Shown: piece after piece, positions 60,358-64,000 of the stretch
Layout of the letters: the number at the start of each line of letters is the position of its first letter
Position numbering within the stretch: the stretch's first letter is position 1
NCBI GenBank assembly: GCA_965197395.1
Contig: CBDANB010000007.1
Span: 682,001 to 746,000, forward strand
DNA length: 64,000 nucleotides
From: CAZYFH01 sp965197395
GTDB taxonomy: Bacteria > Acidobacteriota > Vicinamibacteria > Vicinamibacterales > UBA8438
Direction of reading: 5' to 3'
Translations under genes and position numbers: made by a program
Notes under the pieces: model-generated
Told to the model about the DNA's origin: nothing
Seen by the model: the letters and a program-made list of their open reading frames with translations, nothing else
The model's database searches: none

Positions 60358-61693
60358 GATGAATACCGGGATGGCACTGCCGCGGCGCACCTTTCTGCGG
60401 GGGGTCGGTGCAACCGTCGCGCTCCCCTTCCTGGATGCGATGGTGCCGGCGTTGAGCGCGATGTCTCGGGCCGCGGCGCGTCCGGTCACCCGGATGGGCG
60501 CCATCTACGTGCCCAACGGCGTGATCATGGCCGGTCTGACGCCCAAGAAGACCGGGCACGGCTTCACCTTCACGCCGACCCTGAAGCCGCTGGAGCCGTT
60601 CCGGGACCGCGTGGTCGTGGTGTCCGGCCTGGCGTCTGATCCAGCCGAGTCACACGGCGACGGCCCGGGCGACCACGCACGCGGCCAAACGGCCTGGCTC
60701 AGCGCGGCGCACCCGAAACGCACCGAGGGCAAGGATTTGCGCGCCGGCAAGACCATCGACCAGGTCGTCGCCGACGCCGTGGGCGGGGAGACGCAGTTGC
60801 GGTCGCTCGAGCTGGGGGTGGATGACACCACGATCGTCGGGACCTGCGACACCGGGTATGCCTGCGCCTATGTCAACGGGCTCGCGTGGCGGACCCCGAC
60901 GACCCCGCTTCCGATCCAGATCAACCCTCGGGTGGTGTTCGAGCGGCTGTTCGGCGACGGCGGCACGCCGGAAGAGCGGCGCGCGCAAGCGCGCACCGAC
61001 ACGAGCATTCTGGACTCGGTCGTCGAGGCCGCCGACCGACTCCAGACGCGGCTCGGGACCGAGGACCGTAGCCGGGTGCGCGAGTATCTGGACGCCATTC
61101 GAGAGCTCGAGCGGCGCATTCAGCGGGTCGAGGAGCAGGCCGACCAGAATCTGGAGGTGCCCGAGGCGCCGGTGGGTGTCCCCGACCAGGTCGACGAGCA
61201 CCTCCGCTTGATGCTCGACCTGCAGGTGCTCGCGTGGCAGGCCGACATCACGCGTGTCTCGACGTTCCTGCTCGCCCGAGAGGTCTCGCAGCGAACCTAC
61301 GGGATGATTGGCATCCCGGAGGCGCACCATGGGCTGACGCACCACGGGGGCGATCCGGCGAAGATCGCGCGGGTCGTCAAGGTCGACACGTATCACATGA
61401 GCCTCCTGGCGCACTTGCTCGAGAAGCTGCACGCGGTGCGTGACGGTGACGGGACGCTGCTGGACCACAGCCTCATTCTGTATGGCGGTGGCATCAGCAA
61501 CGGCAACGCCCATAGTCACACGAACCTCCCAGCCGTGCTTGTGGGTGGAGCGGGCGGCCGGCTCCGAGGCGACCGACACCTGATGTACCCGGACAAGACG
61601 CCGCTGGCCAACCTCCTCCTGACCGTGGCCCACAAGGCCGGGGTCGATCTGGAGAAGATCGGCGACAGCACCGAGGTGCTGAGCGAGGTCTAG
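60341..61693 (+). CDS. DUF1552 exported protein
   Basis: 450 residues if started at 60341; 445 from 60356. Because of the 15-bp duplication both ATGs have the same ribosome site. The N-terminus carries a twin-arginine signal (LPRRTFLRGVGATVALPFLD). The body matches DUF1552: IYVPNGVIMAGLTPKK, VVVVSGLASDPAESHGDGPG, GKTIDQVVADAVGG, ELGVDDTTIVGTCDTGYAC, NPRVVFERLFGDGG, YLDAIRELERRIQRVEEQ, GIPEAHHGLTHHGGDP and SLILYGGGISNGNAHSHTNL. It is a partner of the DUF1592-type protein upstream, with folded protein sent through Tat. The reaction is unknown; the conserved His and Asp resemble sulfatase/phosphatase-like metal sites. Confidence 0.9.
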   Translation: MRERTMMNTGMALPRRTFLRGVGATVALPFLDAMVPALSAMSRAAARPVTRMGAIYVPNGVIMAGLTPKKTGHGFTFTPTLKPLEPFRDRVVVVSGLASDPAESHGDGPGDHARGQTAWLSAAHPKRTEGKDLRAGKTIDQVVADAVGGETQLRSLELGVDDTTIVGTCDTGYACAYVNGLAWRTPTTPLPIQINPRVVFERLFGDGGTPEERRAQARTDTSILDSVVEAADRLQTRLGTEDRSRVREYLDAIRELERRIQRVEEQADQNLEVPEAPVGVPDQVDEHLRLMLDLQVLAWQADITRVSTFLLAREVSQRTYGMIGIPEAHHGLTHHGGDPAKIARVVKVDTYHMSLLAHLLEKLHAVRDGDGTLLDHSLILYGGGISNGNAHSHTNLPAVLVGGAGGRLRGDRHLMYPDKTPLANLLLTVAHKAGVDLEKIGDSTEVLSEV

Positions 61694-61788
61694 CTGCTAG
61701 CTGCTAGGGTCGGTGACGCGTCCCTCGCTCCGGTGACACCAGCGTGTCGGGGCGGCCGCGCGAACGCACTACTGTAGGAGGCCGACAT

Positions 61789-63384
61789 ATGCGTACGACA
61801 TGCATCTGGGTGTCGCTCGTGCTGCTGGGATCCCTCGTCGACGCGCGCGCCGCCCAAGGCGATGCGCCGCTGGTGGATGCGGTCCGCGCGGGGGACACCG
61901 CGGCCGTGCGCGCCCTGCTCGCACAGGGGGCCGACGTCAACGCCGCTGAGGCGGACGGCACGACGGCGCTCCACTGGGCCAGCTACCGCGACGATGTGAC
62001 AACGGTCGAGCGGCTGCTCTCGGCAGGGGCCGATGTCGAGGCGGCGAACCGGTACGGCGTGCGGCCGCTGTCGCTGGCGGCCGCGGGTGGCTATGCGCAG
62101 ACGCTGGCGGCCCTCCTGGAGGCAGGCGCCGATCCGACGCGGATGACGGCGGGCGTGCCACCGATCCTGTCCGCGGCTCGAACGGGCAACGTCGAGGCGG
62201 TGCGGGTCCTGGCCCGCCACGGCGCGGATGTCAACGCGACGGAGACGCTGCGCGGGCAGACCGCCTTGATGTGGGCAGCCGCGGAGGACCATCCGGCGGT
62301 CGCTCAGGCACTCCTCGATCTCGGTGCCGACGTCCATGCCAGCTCGGACAGCGATGGGCTCGAGCGCGAGAAGGACAGGAGGAACGAAGACGAAGCAACG
62401 TTCAACGTGCGCCAGCGCGAGGGAGGCTTCACCCCGTTGTTGTTCGCGGCGCGCCAGGGCGCCCTGGAGACAGCTCGGGTTCTGGTGGCGTCCGGCGCCA
62501 ACGTGCACGAGACGGCCCCGACAGGCAGCAGCGCCCTGTTGATCGCGATCAACAACTACCATTACGAGCTCGCCGCCTTCCTCGTCGACAGTGGTGCAGA
62601 TCCCGCCGTGACTGACCCGGACGGCTACACCGCCTTGCACGCGGCCGTGCAAGCAGAAACCCCGCGCCCGTGTTCGACTGGGTGCGTATCCGGATTCCGG
62701 GTCACGGGCCAGATGGATCGCGTCGCGTTCATCAGGTTCCTCATCGCCGAGGGCGTCGATCTCGATGCACGACTCGCGCCGGGGAAGCCTCGGGAAGCAA
62801 CCGACCGCAACAATATTACCGACCGTCTCATCGACTACACCGTGAGCCTGGGCGGGGCGACGCCGTTCGTGTTGGCGGCTTTTGCCCTCGACGTGGAGGT
62901 CATGCGGCTGCTCGTCGACCACGGCGCTGACCCTCAGATGACCACGGCGGAGGGCACGACGGCGCTGGCGCTGGCGGCAGGCCTCGGCTACGACGACCGA
63001 GGCTCAGACCCCAGCGGGCGGCAGCCCCCCGATGCACAGGTGCTGCAGGCCATGACGCTGGCGCTCGACGTGGGGATCGACCCGAATCTCGCGAACAAGC
63101 ACGGTCAGACGCCACTGCACGGCGCCGTCTACAGAGGCTTGCTGCCCGCGATTCAGCTGCTGGTCGATGAAGGGGCCAGCATGGAGGCGGGCGACGCTGT
63201 CGGACGCACGCCGCTGAAACTGGCCGAGGAAGGGTACTACCTCCTCGCCTCGCGTCTTCTGCGCGACGAGGCGGCGGCTCTGCTCGCCAGGCTCGGCAAC
63301 GATACGCCGGAGGCCGCGCGCCTCCGCCGATTGAATCCGACGCCCGGGAGCGCCACCGCGAGAGGCACGGCGGCAGATCGTTAG
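61789..63384 (+). CDS. Exported ankyrin-repeat protein
   Basis: 531 residues from the ATG at 61789 (TAGGAGG upstream). A signal peptide (IWVSLVLLGSLVDARAAQ) is followed by about ten ankyrin repeats, for example APLVDAVRAGDTAAVRALLA, TTALHWASYRDDVTTVERLL, PLSLAAAGGYAQTLAALLEA, TALMWAAAEDHPAVAQALLD and TPLHGAVYRGLLPAIQLLVD. A Cys-containing insert (about 300-320) interrupts the array. Proteins like this accompany DUF1592/DUF1552 pairs and probably act as periplasmic scaffolds. The last 170 bp are duplicated in inverted orientation at 63829-64000, and the stop overlaps that of the opposite PQQ fragment. Confidence 0.88.
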   Translation: MRTTCIWVSLVLLGSLVDARAAQGDAPLVDAVRAGDTAAVRALLAQGADVNAAEADGTTALHWASYRDDVTTVERLLSAGADVEAANRYGVRPLSLAAAGGYAQTLAALLEAGADPTRMTAGVPPILSAARTGNVEAVRVLARHGADVNATETLRGQTALMWAAAEDHPAVAQALLDLGADVHASSDSDGLEREKDRRNEDEATFNVRQREGGFTPLLFAARQGALETARVLVASGANVHETAPTGSSALLIAINNYHYELAAFLVDSGADPAVTDPDGYTALHAAVQAETPRPCSTGCVSGFRVTGQMDRVAFIRFLIAEGVDLDARLAPGKPREATDRNNITDRLIDYTVSLGGATPFVLAAFALDVEVMRLLVDHGADPQMTTAEGTTALALAAGLGYDDRGSDPSGRQPPDAQVLQAMTLALDVGIDPNLANKHGQTPLHGAVYRGLLPAIQLLVDEGASMEAGDAVGRTPLKLAEEGYYLLASRLLRDEAAALLARLGNDTPEAARLRRLNPTPGSATARGTAADR

Positions 63385-63391
63385 CCCGCGC
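63219..63391. repeat. Inverted repeat, left copy (ankyrin gene 3' end)
   Basis: This stretch and the reverse complement of 63829-64000 agree at about 95% by eye, ending in TAGCCCGC on both sides. The right copy continues past the window edge. The arms are separated by about 430 bp holding the truncated PQQ gene. Confidence 0.85.
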
Positions 63392-63638
63392 TCCAGACCA
63401 GGCGCAGCTCGCCGACGTTGGCGCGGTTGATCCGGTCCAACGGGCTGTAGCCCCAGCCGTCGGGCGTGCGCCGCCACATCAGCCAGTCCGCCGGAGCGGG
63501 GTCCGCGAGCATCGCGTCCGTGACGGGGACGAACTCGGCCGAGGACTGGGCACGGACCGTGCCTGGTCCCTGCGCGACCAGCATGATCGCGACCGTGCCA
63601 ACCAGAACGCCTGATGCGACAAGACAACGTTGAAGCAT
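63381..63638 (-). pseudogene. N-terminal fragment of a PQQ-dependent dehydrogenase
   Basis: 85 codons. The ATG at 63638 has GGGAG upstream. A signal peptide (LVASGVLVGTVAIMLVAQGP) is followed by PVTDAMLADPAPADWLMWRR, GYSPLDRINRANVGELRLVW and SAG, then a stop. This is the first propeller strand of a quinoprotein alcohol dehydrogenase, similar to the start of the gene at 31165, but seven-eighths of the protein is missing. The break coincides with the ankyrin inverted repeat (stop at 63381), so the gene was cut by the rearrangement that made the repeat. It lies behind the second ankyrin copy on the same strand. Confidence 0.75.
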
Positions 63639-63828
63639 TCTAGGTCTCCCAAGGTTGCGTAGCTCTCTGGCACACAACCAACTCGAAGGGTCCCTCGGGT
63701 AACGCAACCGCAGCGGCCTCTCTAGGAGTCGAGTCTGGACCGGCTGGTTCGGCCGAGCTGAAACGGACGCGACCACGACCAGACAGAGCACGACTGCAAA
63801 CAAGGAGGAGGCGAGCGTGGGGAGCGGG

Positions 63829-64000
63829 CTAACGATCTGCTGCCGCCGCCGTGCCTCTCGTGATGGCGCTCCCGGGCGTCGGATTCAATCGGCGGAGGCG
63901 AGCGGCCTCCGGCGTATCGTTGCCGAGCCTGGCGAGAAGAGCCGCCGCCTCGTCACGCCGAAGACGCGTGGCGAGGAGGTAGTACCCTTCCTCGGCCAGT
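63829..64000 (-). CDS. Second ankyrin-repeat protein, C-terminal end (partial)
   Basis: The last 56 codons of a minus-strand gene running off the right edge. They read LAEEGYYLLATRLRRDEAAA, LLARLGNDTPEAARLRRLNP and TPGSAITRGTAAAADR before TAG, nearly identical to the end of the protein at 61789 with a few substitutions and one extra Ala. It is therefore a recent inverted duplicate of that gene. Confidence 0.8.
   Translation of the reverse strand, partial: LAEEGYYLLATRLRRDEAAALLARLGNDTPEAARLRRLNPTPGSAITRGTAAAADR

Noticed and set aside
61694..61720. CTAGCTG short tandem repeat after the DUF1552 stop
   Set aside because: Only two and a half units; too short to interpret.

Overview
The window is GC-rich (about 65% by eye) and most resembles an Acidobacteriota genome of the Vicinamibacteria/subgroup 6 type. 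This is an inference from gene content: an ADOP-like permease, DUF5916 outer-membrane proteins, a CarboxypepD_reg-type TonB receptor, a DUF1592/DUF1552 pair with an ankyrin protein, several PQQ/cytochrome proteins and many exported proteins of unknown function. No marker gene fixes the taxon.

Left part (1-8.7 kb) is a graveyard. It holds a broken ADOP permease, a frameshifted exported protein, a fossil of a Ser/Thr kinase ATP-binding lobe, an intact lipoprotein with a metallo-beta-lactamase fold, a 3'-truncated group II intron, a TolC-like gene cut at both ends, a tiny zinc-finger protein, palindromic DNA including a three-way-junction element, and the 3' half of a tRNA-Arg(ACG). The break in the anticodon loop suggests an integration scar.

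8.7-20.8 kb: exported protein, PQQ-type sugar dehydrogenase and phosphoesterase in a row; DUF2182 with a shortened DUF1326-like gene; a lone receiver protein; a YjbQ-like protein; a relic of a Na+-dependent NSS transporter; an MBL hydrolase and a phosphotriesterase-like lipoprotein; a DUF2891 protein; and a K+ channel. An intact IS630-family element sits exactly in the channel's stop codon.

22-38 kb: SGNH hydrolase and amino-acid permease, a chimeric dehydrogenase/amidohydrolase pseudogene, the first FlgO/TolB-DUF5916 fusion and PilZ protein, a cytochrome c / PQQ dehydrogenase / FkbM operon, an outer-membrane beta-barrel protein, a 911-residue glycosidase-glycosyltransferase fusion with rfbC, tadA and tRNA-Ser(CGA).

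38-48 kb: an AT-rich stretch and IS6-like remnant abut tRNA-Ser. A second FlgO/TolB-DUF5916 gene follows, with a frameshift removing its native end, then parvulin, HupE/UreJ and DUF3604 genes, an alpha/beta hydrolase of different base composition, and an exported-protein gene split by a 474-bp element with inverted ends and an 8-bp target duplication.

48-64 kb: M1 peptidase, PHP-like protein, a double NTF2-like lipoprotein, then a TonB receptor, DUF1592-type cytochrome, DUF1552 protein and ankyrin protein in line. The right edge carries an inverted second copy of the ankyrin 3' end with a truncated PQQ dehydrogenase between the copies.

The overall picture is periplasmic and outer-membrane scavenging and oxidation of organic matter, in a chromosome stretch with heavy turnover by mobile DNA and gene decay. 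I found no CRISPR array, no rRNA and no recognisable antiphage system.
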